Source: CAZBWW01 sp964496005
GTDB lineage: Bacteria; Patescibacteriota; WWE3; UBA101185; UBA10185
NCBI GenBank assembly: GCA_964496005.1
Contig: CAZBWW010000022.1
Location: 1-15,534, forward strand
Reading direction: 5' to 3'
Length of the DNA stretch: 15,534 bases
Shown: in pieces, positions 6,312 to 11,774 of the stretch
Layout: each line of letters starts with the position of its first letter
Numbering within the stretch: the stretch's first letter is position 1
The notes under the pieces: model-generated
What the model was told of the DNA's origin: nothing
The model's input: only the letters and a program-made list of their open reading frames with translations
Database searches by the model: none
Program-made: the position numbers and the translations under genes

Positions 6312-6811
6312 CAAAAAAAACTGTAACGAGTAAAAACACCAACAAGGACACAAAAAAAGGGCTGGATGTACAAACCATAAAAAAGTTACGTGATGAAACC
6401 GGTGCGGGTATTCTAGATGTAAAGAAAGAGCTAGAAACAGCGGAAGGGAACTATGAACAAGCAAAGGCAGTGTTGTTAGGAAAGGGTTTAGCTAAAGCGG
6501 AAAAGAAATCAGACAGAGAAACTAACGACGGACTGGTACATTCTTATATTCACGCCGGCGGTAAAGTAGGTAGTTTAGTGCTCGTTTCGTGTGAAACTGA
6601 TTTTGTTGCAAGAACTGAAGATTTTCAAAAATTATGCCATGAACTGGCTTTGCAGGTTGCTACTGCAGAATATAAAAATGTGGAAGAATTAATGGAAGCT
6701 GATTATATTAAGGACGAAAGCAAGAAGATCAAAGATTTAGTAAAAGAAACGATTGCAAAACTGGGCGAAAACATTGGAGTTACGGACTTTGCCAGACTTT
6801 CAGTAAAATAA
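6308..6811 (+). CDS. tsf: Translation elongation factor Ts (short form)
   Basis: EF-Ts catalyses GDP release from EF-Tu. The N-terminal UBA-like domain is clear (V-Q-T-I-K-K-L-R-D-E-T-G-A-G-I-L-D-V-K-K near residues 21-40), as is the EF-Tu-binding core T-D-F-V-A-R (97-102). At 167 residues it is far shorter than E. coli EF-Ts (283) and resembles the single-core-domain form of Thermus and many CPR bacteria. A Lys/Thr-rich stretch of about 17 residues precedes the UBA domain. The ATG overlaps the rpsB stop by 4 nt. In most bacteria pyrH follows tsf; here frr is next, after a 49-nt gap with its own promoter-like sequence. Confidence 0.95.
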   Translation: MTKKTVTSKNTNKDTKKGLDVQTIKKLRDETGAGILDVKKELETAEGNYEQAKAVLLGKGLAKAEKKSDRETNDGLVHSYIHAGGKVGSLVLVSCETDFVARTEDFQKLCHELALQVATAEYKNVEELMEADYIKDESKKIKDLVKETIAKLGENIGVTDFARLSVK

Positions 6812-6821
6812 ACAAGACAAC

Positions 6822-6850
6822 TTGCTTCAATTAGGTGTGCAGTGTAATCT
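6822..6850 (+). promoter_or_regulatory. Candidate frr promoter
   Basis: TTGCTT (6822-6827), a 17-nt spacer and TAATCT (6845-6850) place the predicted transcription start 3-4 nt before the chosen frr ATG at 6861. A second TATAAT-like hexamer (6857-6862) overlaps the ATG itself and would start transcription inside the gene. Confidence 0.4.
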
Positions 6851-6860
6851 AGTGAGTATA

Positions 6861-7409
6861 ATGACAATATCTGAGTTAAAAACCAAGCTAAATAATTCAT
6901 TAGACTATTTAAAGAGCGAGCTTGTTCAGGTTAGAACGGGGCGGGTGACGCCAGCGCTTCTTGATGTTGTAAAAATTAATGCGTATGGTGCGGATATGAC
7001 TATTAGGGAAGTAGGAAGCATCTCAGTTATTGATGGGCAGACACTCCAGGTCGCACCGTGGGACAAAAGTTTGTTGGAAACTATTCGAACAGCGATCCAA
7101 AAAAGTGAATTAGGGTTAAATCCATCAATTATTAACGACAACGTAATAGTTCCTATTCCAACATTAACAGAAGAAAGGCGTAAAGAATTTACTCGATTAG
7201 TGGCTGTTAAAGTAGAAGAGGTAAAATCTTCTATGAGAAATACTAGACAAGAAGCCATGAAAGCTATTGATGCGGATTTTGAAGCTAAAAAATTTGGGGA
7301 GGATGAAAAATTTACAAAACGGGATGAGGTTGAAGATATAGTAAAGGAATTTGTGGCTCAAGCCGAAGAGTTAGGAGACAAAAAAAAGAAAGAACTCTTA
7401 ACCGTGTAG
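6861..7409 (+). CDS. frr: Ribosome recycling factor
   Basis: RRF splits post-termination ribosomes together with EF-G. From the ATG at 6861 (M-T-I-S-E-L-K) the protein is 182 residues, the standard length (185 in E. coli). An upstream in-frame ATG at 6822 would add 13 unrelated residues and overlap the likely promoter, so I rejected it. Signatures: L-V-Q-V-R-T-G-R-V-T-P-A-L-L near residues 23-36, the domain II beta region around G-S-I-S-V-I-D-G-Q-T-L-Q-V-A-P-W-D, I-P-T-L-T-E-E-R-R-K-E in the returning helix, and a Lys-rich C-terminus. It is followed after 21 nt by rseP. In many bacteria pyrH, uppS, cdsA and dxr sit around frr; none is here. Confidence 0.96.
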   Translation: MTISELKTKLNNSLDYLKSELVQVRTGRVTPALLDVVKINAYGADMTIREVGSISVIDGQTLQVAPWDKSLLETIRTAIQKSELGLNPSIINDNVIVPIPTLTEERRKEFTRLVAVKVEEVKSSMRNTRQEAMKAIDADFEAKKFGEDEKFTKRDEVEDIVKEFVAQAEELGDKKKKELLTV

Positions 7410-7430
7410 TTCACGTTTTATCAGGTACTT

Positions 7431-8567
7431 ATGTTTACATTATTTATATTTATCGGAATACTGTCTGTTTTGGTACTAATCCATGAATTTGGGCATTTTT
7501 ATACAGCAAAAAAAACGGGTGTACAGGTTGAGGAGTTTGGTTTCGGGCTTCCGCCAAGAGTATTTGGGAAAAAATTCAAAGGAACACTATATTCGTTAAA
7601 TCTTTTGCCGTTTGGCGGGTTTGTAAAGCTGACCGGTGAAGATGTAGATGAGGAAGTAATTACTCTAAAAGAGGCTAAAGCCGATCCTAAGAATTTTGCG
7701 TCTAAAACACCGGGTCAGCGGGCGTTGATTATATCAGCAGGTGTATTGATGAACCTATTTTTAGCTATCTTTTTGTACTACGTTTTCTTGTTTTTTACCG
7801 GGTTTAGGTCTTTTAACATTCCGATGTATTTTGATCATCACTTTAGGTTTGGGTACGAAGAACGCTTTACAACAGTTGTACTTGGACTAGAAGAAGGTGC
7901 TCCGGCGGAACAAGCAGGGATAAATATGGGTGAAGCCATTATTGAGCTGAATGGGACACAGGTGTACAACTTGAACGACATTAGGGCATATTTGGCGGAT
8001 AAAGTTGGGCAGGAAGTAAGTGTACTTTTAATGGATGTGCGTTCTTTTGACAAACCAATAAGGACGGTAGTCACAACTGTTACGGCTGATGACGAAGGTA
8101 ATGGTGTGCTTGGTGTGTACATCGGTGACTCGGTAACATTACATTATGGTGATACAAAAATTGTTGCCGGTATTCAACATACGTACAATATGACGGCTTA
8201 TACGACCAGAACTTTTGGTAAACTAATACAAAGTGCTTTTGCACAACGTGATCTCACTCCGGTATCGTCAAGTGTTGCAGGACCCGTAGGTATATTTTCG
8301 ATTGTGGGCGGCATTTTGAAATCTTCGTCTTATCCCGCGCTAAGTATCTTGGACTTAATTGCTTTGTTGTCAATCACATTGGCTATAGTTAACATACTTC
8401 CGTTACCGGCGCTAGACGGGGGAAGGCTGGTTTTTATAGTATATGAAAAAGTGCGAGGTAAAAGGATTAATCCACGTACTGAATTAGCAATTCACAAAGT
8501 TGGCCTACTGGTTTTGCTTGCAGTGCTGGTTTTAGTCACTATTCGTGATATTTCTCGCATAATTTAA
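7431..8567 (+). CDS. rseP: Site-2 zinc metalloprotease, RseP/M50 family
   Basis: A 378-residue intramembrane zinc metalloprotease that cleaves transmembrane segments of regulatory or signal-peptide substrates. The zinc site H-E-F-G-H (18-22) lies in the first membrane helix. F-G-F-G-L-P-P-R and N-L-L-P-F-G-G-F-V-K-L (57-67) form the family's membrane re-entrant region. A second helix covers about 97-122, and a single PDZ domain runs from about 145 to 235 (P-A-E-Q-A-G-I, then I-I-E-L-N-G). The third zinc ligand lies in N-I-L-P-L-P-A-L-D-G-G (321-331, Asp329). A last helix spans 356-371. One PDZ domain is usual for many Gram-positive and CPR members; E. coli RseP has two. It follows frr by 21 nt and is probably co-transcribed with it. 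Confidence 0.95.
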   Translation: MFTLFIFIGILSVLVLIHEFGHFYTAKKTGVQVEEFGFGLPPRVFGKKFKGTLYSLNLLPFGGFVKLTGEDVDEEVITLKEAKADPKNFASKTPGQRALIISAGVLMNLFLAIFLYYVFLFFTGFRSFNIPMYFDHHFRFGYEERFTTVVLGLEEGAPAEQAGINMGEAIIELNGTQVYNLNDIRAYLADKVGQEVSVLLMDVRSFDKPIRTVVTTVTADDEGNGVLGVYIGDSVTLHYGDTKIVAGIQHTYNMTAYTTRTFGKLIQSAFAQRDLTPVSSSVAGPVGIFSIVGGILKSSSYPALSILDLIALLSITLAIVNILPLPALDGGRLVFIVYEKVRGKRINPRTELAIHKVGLLVLLAVLVLVTIRDISRII

Positions 8568-8575
8568 ATACTATC

Positions 8576-8584
8576 TGCTATACT
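8576..8584 (+). promoter_or_regulatory. Extended -10 promoter of the HIT gene
   Basis: TGC directly followed by TATACT is an extended -10. Seven nucleotides (8585-8591) separate it from the ATG at 8592, so transcription should begin at or next to the start codon. No Shine-Dalgarno is present. Confidence 0.6.
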
Positions 8585-8591
8585 CTATAGT

Positions 8592-8957
8592 ATGTCAAAG
8601 TCGCAGATTGACGAAGAATGTTTATTCTGTAAAATTGTGAGGGGCGATGCACCTTCTAAGAAAGTTGCAGAAACAGAGGAGTTTGTGGTAATTGAAAACA
8701 AATTTCCGGTAGCTCCCGTACACGTGCTTGTAGTAGACAAACAGCACCGTGAAAAAAGTGATACTTTGACCGGAAAATATTTGGCTGACGGATACTGGGA
8801 GAAAATGTTTGTCGCAATTAATATTACGGTAAAGCAGTTAGGGTTGGATAAAACAGGTTATAAGCTTGTGAACAATGGAGCGGGTTATAACCATTTTGAA
8901 CATGAGCATTTTCATATATTAGGGGGCTCGCTTGAAGAGCCGGGCGGACAGACGTAG
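8592..8957 (+). CDS. HIT-family nucleotide hydrolase/transferase
   Basis: A 121-residue histidine-triad protein. Members of this family (Hint/HinT and relatives) hydrolyse or transfer nucleotide groups such as AMP-lysine or dinucleoside polyphosphates. The N-terminal E-C-L-F-C-K-I-V-R-G-D (9-19) is the typical HIT opening, with two Cys that may bind zinc. A-P-V-H-V-L-V-V (41-48) is the central strand. The catalytic triad is H104-E-H106-F-H108 followed by I-L-G-G. The middle (residues 52-80) differs from typical Hint proteins, so substrate class cannot be stated. The gene follows rseP by 24 nt but has its own extended -10 and appears leaderless. The 84 nt after it up to rpsU show no RNA gene. 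Confidence 0.92.
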   Translation: MSKSQIDEECLFCKIVRGDAPSKKVAETEEFVVIENKFPVAPVHVLVVDKQHREKSDTLTGKYLADGYWEKMFVAINITVKQLGLDKTGYKLVNNGAGYNHFEHEHFHILGGSLEEPGGQT

Positions 8958-9041
8958 GTTAGGAGCTGGACGTAAACCAAGAGTGTGGGTTTTATGTACT
9001 AAATTAAAGTTAGCGTTGTTTGGAGGTGTTATTGCTACACA

Positions 9042-9236
9042 ATGACGAAAGTCAAAGTTAGACACGGAGAATCATTAGACCAAGCGTTGAGAAGATTTAA
9101 CAGAGAAGTATTAAAATCAGGAATTTTAAAAGAACTTAGACAAAGAGAAAGATATAGAAAACCAAGCGAAATTAAAGCAGAAAAAGCAAAAGAAAAAGCC
9201 AGGAAAATATATCTTGACAGAAAACGAGGGTATTAA
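9042..9236 (+). CDS. rpsU: 30S ribosomal protein S21
   Basis: A 64-residue small-subunit protein that lies near the 3' end of 16S rRNA and assists initiation. It has the S21 opening (V-K-V-R-H-G-E-S-L-D-Q-A-L-R-R-F) and the basic helical remainder with R-Y-R-K-P-S. Its length is normal for bacterial S21 (about 55-70). A GGAGGT lies at 9022-9027, 14 nt before the ATG, longer than the usual spacing. The stop overlaps the next start in TAATG, so YqeY is translationally coupled; rpsU-yqeY is a common bacterial pair. Confidence 0.95.
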   Translation: MTKVKVRHGESLDQALRRFNREVLKSGILKELRQRERYRKPSEIKAEKAKEKARKIYLDRKRGY

Positions 9237-9559
9237 TGATTCGTGATGTCTTGAATACAGATTTATATACGGCAATGAAAAATAAGGACTCGTTTAAGAC
9301 CGAGGCCTTGAGGTATTTGTTGGCGCAGATAAAAAATAAGGAAATTGAGGTTAGAGCCGGTGGAGCAGAATTTACTGATGACGAGATTATGAAAGTTTTT
9401 AAAAAGCAGATGAAGGAGCGAAAGCAGTCAATTGAGCAATACGAGCAAGCCGGTAGAGCAGAGTCGGTTGCCAAAGAACAAAGTGAATTAAAATTACTTG
9501 AAGAGTATTACGTGCAGTTTGGCGGGGATTTAAGTACTTTAAACCAGAGGCCACAATAG
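9236..9559 (+). CDS. GatB/YqeY-domain protein, C-terminally short
   Basis: The first ~95 residues match the helical N-terminal part of the YqeY family: a long series of helices (L-Y-T-A-M-K-N-K-D, T-E-A-L-R-Y-L-L-A-Q-I-K-N-K-E-I-E, a D-D-E-I-M-K-V-F-K-K-Q-M-K-E-R segment) ending in E-L-K-L-L-E-E-Y-Y. YqeY proteins are usually about 150 residues; the C-terminal domain related to the tRNA-amidotransferase GatB tail is missing, since this one ends at residue 107. I checked the other frames after the stop and saw no continuation, so this is not an obvious frameshift. The function of free-standing YqeY is unclear; a role linked to tRNA or amidotransferase is inferred from the domain only. It starts 1 nt inside the rpsU stop. 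Confidence 0.85.
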   Translation: MIRDVLNTDLYTAMKNKDSFKTEALRYLLAQIKNKEIEVRAGGAEFTDDEIMKVFKKQMKERKQSIEQYEQAGRAESVAKEQSELKLLEEYYVQFGGDLSTLNQRPQ

Positions 9560-9572
9560 ATTGGCTGTACGG

Positions 9573-9601
9573 TTAACATTTGCAGTAAATGTTCGTGTAA
9601 G
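9573..9601 (+). promoter_or_regulatory. Weak candidate ybeY promoter
   Basis: TTAACA (9573-9578), a 17-nt spacer and TGTAAG (9596-9601) lie just before the ybeY ATG at 9605. Match to consensus is modest; no Shine-Dalgarno is present. Confidence 0.3.
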
Positions 9602-9604
9602 ATT

Positions 9605-9931
9605 ATGACCGCGAAAAAGCATCTAGATATAGCTAATATCGGCAACGGGTTACCAATTCATATTTCAGTAAAACTAACCACGGACAAAGAAATGCAGGCG
9701 TTAAATAAAGAGTACCGTGACAAAGATTATGCAACGGATGTGTTGTCATTTGAAATAGGCGAACAAACCGGTGAAGGTGAGCTTTACCTTGGAGATGTGG
9801 TTGTGAATGTTGAACAGGCGAAAAGGCAGGCGGAGGAGTACGGTAATACTTTGGAAGAGGAAGTTGCACAGTTAGTTGAGCATGGGGTTTTGCATTTGTT
9901 AGGTGTGCATCATGAGGGGGATGAGCATTAG
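9605..9931 (+). CDS. ybeY: Endoribonuclease YbeY (short form)
   Basis: A zinc-dependent RNase involved in 16S rRNA maturation and ribosome quality control. The diagnostic parts are present: L-N-K-E-Y-R-D-K-D-Y-A-T-D-V-L-S-F (33-49), L-G-D-V-V-V-N (62-68), and the zinc motif H-G-V-L-H-L-L-G-V-H-H (residues 93-103), which contains the canonical H-x3-H-x5-H. The protein is only 108 residues, against about 150 in E. coli. It lacks most of the N-terminal strand region and stops six residues after the last zinc ligand, without the usual C-terminal helix. The zinc site is complete, so activity is possible. The next in-frame codon upstream of interest is a TAA at 9587, so no longer start exists. Confidence 0.88.
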   Translation: MTAKKHLDIANIGNGLPIHISVKLTTDKEMQALNKEYRDKDYATDVLSFEIGEQTGEGELYLGDVVVNVEQAKRQAEEYGNTLEEEVAQLVEHGVLHLLGVHHEGDEH

Positions 9932-10024
9932 GGGTTAGTGCAGCTTAAATTTTTACAGTTTGATTGTACCCTTTATAGTTAATAGTATTTTGATATATCC
10001 GCATTTTAAACTTTCGACAAATTT

Positions 10025-10033
10025 TGGTACTAT
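10025..10033 (+). promoter_or_regulatory. Extended -10 before the small-membrane-protein island
   Basis: TGG followed by TACTAT is a good extended -10. Transcription near 10040 would give a leader of about 33 nt carrying the AAGGAGG ribosome binding site at 10061-10067. The rest of the 141-nt gap after ybeY is AT-rich, and I see no RNA gene in it. Confidence 0.45.
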
Positions 10034-10072
10034 AGGGCAGTTGTTGTAATCCACGTCCATAAGGAGGAAAAA

Positions 10073-10285
10073 GTGGACGAGAACCGGTTTCGCGGTGTAC
10101 CTCCTCCATCTATGGAGGGATGTTGTTTAATAGTGGCCGGGGTTTTTGTCTTATTCGCCGGTTCGCTGTTGCTCGCCCTTATAGCTGGGGCTGTGTTCTT
10201 GTTGGCAAGGGTACCGTTGCTAATCCCACCGGTGGTGTTCTTTGGCATAGTCTTATTGTGGGTTATGGGTAGAAGGAGAGGATGA
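10073..10285 (+). CDS. Small two-helix membrane protein
   Basis: Unrecognised 70-residue protein. The start is GTG at 10073, fixed by a full AAGGAGG (10061-10067) 5 nt upstream. After a polar N-terminus of about 16 residues with G-V-P-P-P-S there is a long hydrophobic stretch (about 17-45, beginning G-C-C), a short proline-containing break (L-I-P-P), and a second helix (about 52-65). The C-terminus is G-R-R-R-G. By the positive-inside rule the C-terminus, and with two helices also the N-terminus, should be cytoplasmic. It sits 1 nt before the next small membrane gene and shares a transcript with it. No family is recognisable by eye. The strong Shine-Dalgarno contrasts with the apparently leaderless neighbours. 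Confidence 0.7.
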   Translation: MDENRFRGVPPPSMEGCCLIVAGVFVLFAGSLLLALIAGAVFLLARVPLLIPPVVFFGIVLLWVMGRRRG

Positions 10286-10286
10286 G

Positions 10287-10553
10287 ATGTCTAGTGGCAG
10301 TAAAATTGCATCTGACGATGGTGGGCATGGGGAACCTCAACAAAGGGGGTTGGACTGGGGATGTATCATTCTATGGCTTCCCCTACTAGCCCTTATGGCT
10401 GTACAGCTTTATTTTATGCTGTACATCCCGATAAGAGTTTCAAGTGATCCTCTCCACCGGTACGAAACTTATGAGCTAGTATTGTCAGTATTATTCTGGC
10501 TCACATTCATTGGTGCGATAGCTGGGTTAATAAGGGAGGTGAGACGGCGGTGA
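10287..10553 (+). CDS. Small two-helix membrane protein
   Basis: Unrecognised 88-residue protein. The ATG at 10287 has AAGGAGAG (10273-10280) 6 nt upstream, inside the end of the previous gene. A polar, Gly/Asp/Gln-rich N-terminus of about 22 residues is followed by one membrane helix (about 25-48). A short polar loop with H-R-Y-E-T-Y-E comes next, then a second helix (about 63-82) and the basic C-terminus R-E-V-R-R-R. The architecture matches the other two small proteins of the island: both ends cytoplasmic, basic last residues. The last Arg codon and the TGA form the 5' arm of the terminator stem that follows. Confidence 0.7.
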   Translation: MSSGSKIASDDGGHGEPQQRGLDWGCIILWLPLLALMAVQLYFMLYIPIRVSSDPLHRYETYELVLSVLFWLTFIGAIAGLIREVRRR

Positions 10554-10586
10554 TCTTGGTGGGGGAGCCAAAATCACCGTTTTTTT
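10548..10586 (+). terminator. Rho-independent terminator, copy 1
   Basis: CGGTGAT (10548-10554) pairs with ATCACCG (10573-10579). Inside, TTGG pairs with CCAA around a G-rich loop, and seven T follow (10580-10586). The stem begins in the last codon of the preceding gene. Confidence 0.88.
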
Positions 10587-10638
10587 ACTAACCTTATTTT
10601 TTAACAAACGAAATGATTAATATTATTGAAATTTAAAT

Positions 10639-10668
10639 TTGAACATAGTAGTATCGAGATATTATAGA
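10639..10668 (+). promoter_or_regulatory. Candidate promoter for the third small membrane gene
   Basis: TTGAAC (10639-10644), an 18-nt spacer and TATAGA (10663-10668) form a sigma70-like promoter in the 110 nt after terminator copy 1. It gives the third gene a separate transcript with a leader of about 35 nt. Confidence 0.45.
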
Positions 10669-10710
10669 TGAGGTGTCCACAAGTGTATTGCAATAATGGA
10701 GAGATGCGAA

Positions 10711-10920
10711 GTGAACACATGGCGAAGGTCTGCTGATAATGCGGACATGTTCCTAGTGCTACCCTTAAGTGTTGTGGTAGTACTTTTGGTTCTGCTTGTT
10801 GTAGTGTTGGCAGCAGTATCGGATTTTCAGCCAGGGCTTTTCGAAATTATAGTCGGTGGCATTGCTCTGGTGAAGATATTGATACTTGCTTGTGTTGTGA
10901 GTGGGTGCTGGAAGCGGTGA
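10711..10920 (+). CDS. Small two-helix membrane protein
   Basis: Unrecognised 69-residue protein. I chose the GTG at 10711 because GGAGAG (10698-10703) lies 7 nt upstream. The in-frame ATG at 10696 would add five residues but has no ribosome binding site at a usable distance, and the GTG-with-SD arrangement matches the first gene of the island. A polar N-terminus of about 13 residues is followed by a Val/Leu-rich helix (about 15-35), a short S-D-F-Q-P-G turn, a second helix (about 43-62) and the C-terminus G-C-W-K-R. It resembles the neighbours in size, topology and basic end but not obviously in sequence. Its stop codon is also part of the following terminator stem. Confidence 0.65.
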   Translation: MNTWRRSADNADMFLVLPLSVVVVLLVLLVVVLAAVSDFQPGLFEIIVGGIALVKILILACVVSGCWKR

Positions 10921-10951
10921 ACTTGGGAGCCAATTCACCGTTTCTTTTTTT
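10915..10951 (+). terminator. Rho-independent terminator, copy 2
   Basis: CGGTGAA (10915-10921) pairs with TTCACCG (10934-10940). After one bulged C, TTGG pairs with CCAA around a GAG loop. A T-rich tract follows (10941-10951). It is almost the same hairpin as the one at 10548, including its overlap with the CGG-TGA end of the gene. Confidence 0.9.
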
Positions 10952-10981
10952 CGTTACTGCACATTTTTTTCATACTCGCTT

Positions 10982-11046
10982 TATAAATCATAATTTTTCC
11001 ATATCTTTTAAATCGCATTTGTCACTTTCACTTGTATAAATCATAA
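10982..11046. repeat. 12-bp direct repeat pair
   Basis: TATAAATCATAA occurs at 10982-10993 and again at 11035-11046, 53 bp apart, in the 175-nt gap between terminator copy 2 and pth. The rest of the gap is AT-rich. On the minus strand it also contains a GGAGGT followed by a 15-codon ORF (11075 to 11028). No RNA gene or recognised element is seen. Confidence 0.4.
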
Positions 11047-11080
11047 CCTTCTTTGTTATTACCGTTCTTACTCATACTAG

Positions 11081-11109
11081 TTACCTCCACACAAAATTAC
11101 AGGTATACT
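11081..11109 (+). promoter_or_regulatory. pth promoter with leaderless spacing
   Basis: TATACT (11104-11109) lies exactly 6 nt before the ATG at 11116. A weak -35, TTACCT (11081-11086), is 17 nt upstream. Transcription should start on the first base of the start codon. Confidence 0.55.
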
Positions 11110-11115
11110 TCTTAT

Positions 11116-11643
11116 ATGAAGCTAATTGTCGGACTTGGCAATCCATCAGAAAAATACGCTAAAAACAAACATAATGCGGGGTTTATCTTTGTTGATGCTT
11201 TAGCCGAAAAAAGCAACTCAACTTGGACTTTTGAGAAAAAGTTTAATGCTTTGTTGACACGTGGCGAGTTTTTTGGGCAGGAAGTTATTTTTGCAAAACC
11301 ACAAACCTATATGAACAATTCGGGCGAGGTAGTAGCTAAATTGGTTAATTACTTTACCATCGACCTTAATGATTTAATAATTGTGCATGATGATGTAGAT
11401 CTCGAACCGTTTACAACTAAATTTAAAAAGAACATGGGGGCAGCGGGTCATCATGGTGTCGAAGATATTGTCGAAAAACTAGGCTCATCAAATTTTTGGC
11501 GATTAAGAATCGGTGTCGGCCGACCTACTAACTCCGAACAAGCCGGAAACAATTCAATATATGATGTAGAAAAATTCGTTTTAACTGATTTAAGCGTTAA
11601 GGAAATCGAGTTTATTAGAACACTTACCTTGGAACTTTTTTGA
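11116..11643 (+). CDS. pth: Peptidyl-tRNA hydrolase
   Basis: Releases tRNA from peptidyl-tRNA that drops off the ribosome. From ATG 11116 it is 175 residues; an in-frame start at 11053 would add 21 unrelated residues upstream of the promoter and was rejected. Motifs: V-G-L-G-N-P (5-10), K-H-N-A-G-F with catalytic H19, K-P-Q-T-Y-M-N-N-S-G (61-70) with N67, H-D-D-V-D-L (91-96) with D92, and R-L-R-I-G-V-G-R-P (129-137). The usual G-G-H-N-G is A-G-H-H-G, so the substrate-binding Asn (E. coli N114) is His113. The length is somewhat below the ~190 of E. coli, mainly at the C-terminus. The 131 nt between its stop and the dnaX start contain only promoter-like sequence. Confidence 0.95.
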   Translation: MKLIVGLGNPSEKYAKNKHNAGFIFVDALAEKSNSTWTFEKKFNALLTRGEFFGQEVIFAKPQTYMNNSGEVVAKLVNYFTIDLNDLIIVHDDVDLEPFTTKFKKNMGAAGHHGVEDIVEKLGSSNFWRLRIGVGRPTNSEQAGNNSIYDVEKFVLTDLSVKEIEFIRTLTLELF

Positions 11644-11774
11644 AGTACAGTTGTTGTAAAAACTTAACGCGCAGTTTTGAGTCTAAACCTTCCTCAAACC
11701 TAAGTTAGTTGATATTGTGTTGCGAGTTAATGTACCTTATATACTGCTACAGTAAATCGATTCCAGTTACCAAA

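Noticed and set aside
5979..6464. 161-codon open frame on the minus strand
   Set aside because: It is antisense to the S2 tail and the start of tsf. The product is Phe/Leu-rich because it mirrors lysine/glutamate codons; there is no start signal and no family resemblance.
8958..9041. Possible tRNA or small RNA between the HIT gene and rpsU
   Set aside because: The 84-nt gap has no cloverleaf arms, no TTCRA-type T-loop and no strong hairpin; it holds only promoter-like sequence and GGAGGT.
9236..9604. Frameshifted longer YqeY
   Set aside because: The other two frames after residue 95 do not encode the missing C-terminal domain, so a natural short form is more likely than a frameshift.
9932..11000. 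Small membrane proteins as toxin-antitoxin or phage lysis cassette
   Set aside because: No antitoxin-like DNA-binding protein, endolysin, integrase or attachment repeat lies nearby; size and hydrophobicity alone are not enough.
10982..11046. CRISPR-like spaced repeat
   Set aside because: Only two 12-bp copies, AT-rich and too short; no array and no cas genes.
11709..11774. Longer N-terminus for DnaX starting at GTG 11709
   Set aside because: The extra 22 residues do not resemble the family, the predicted -10 boxes lie inside them, and ATG 11775 gives the standard M-Y-x-x-K-Y-R-P opening.
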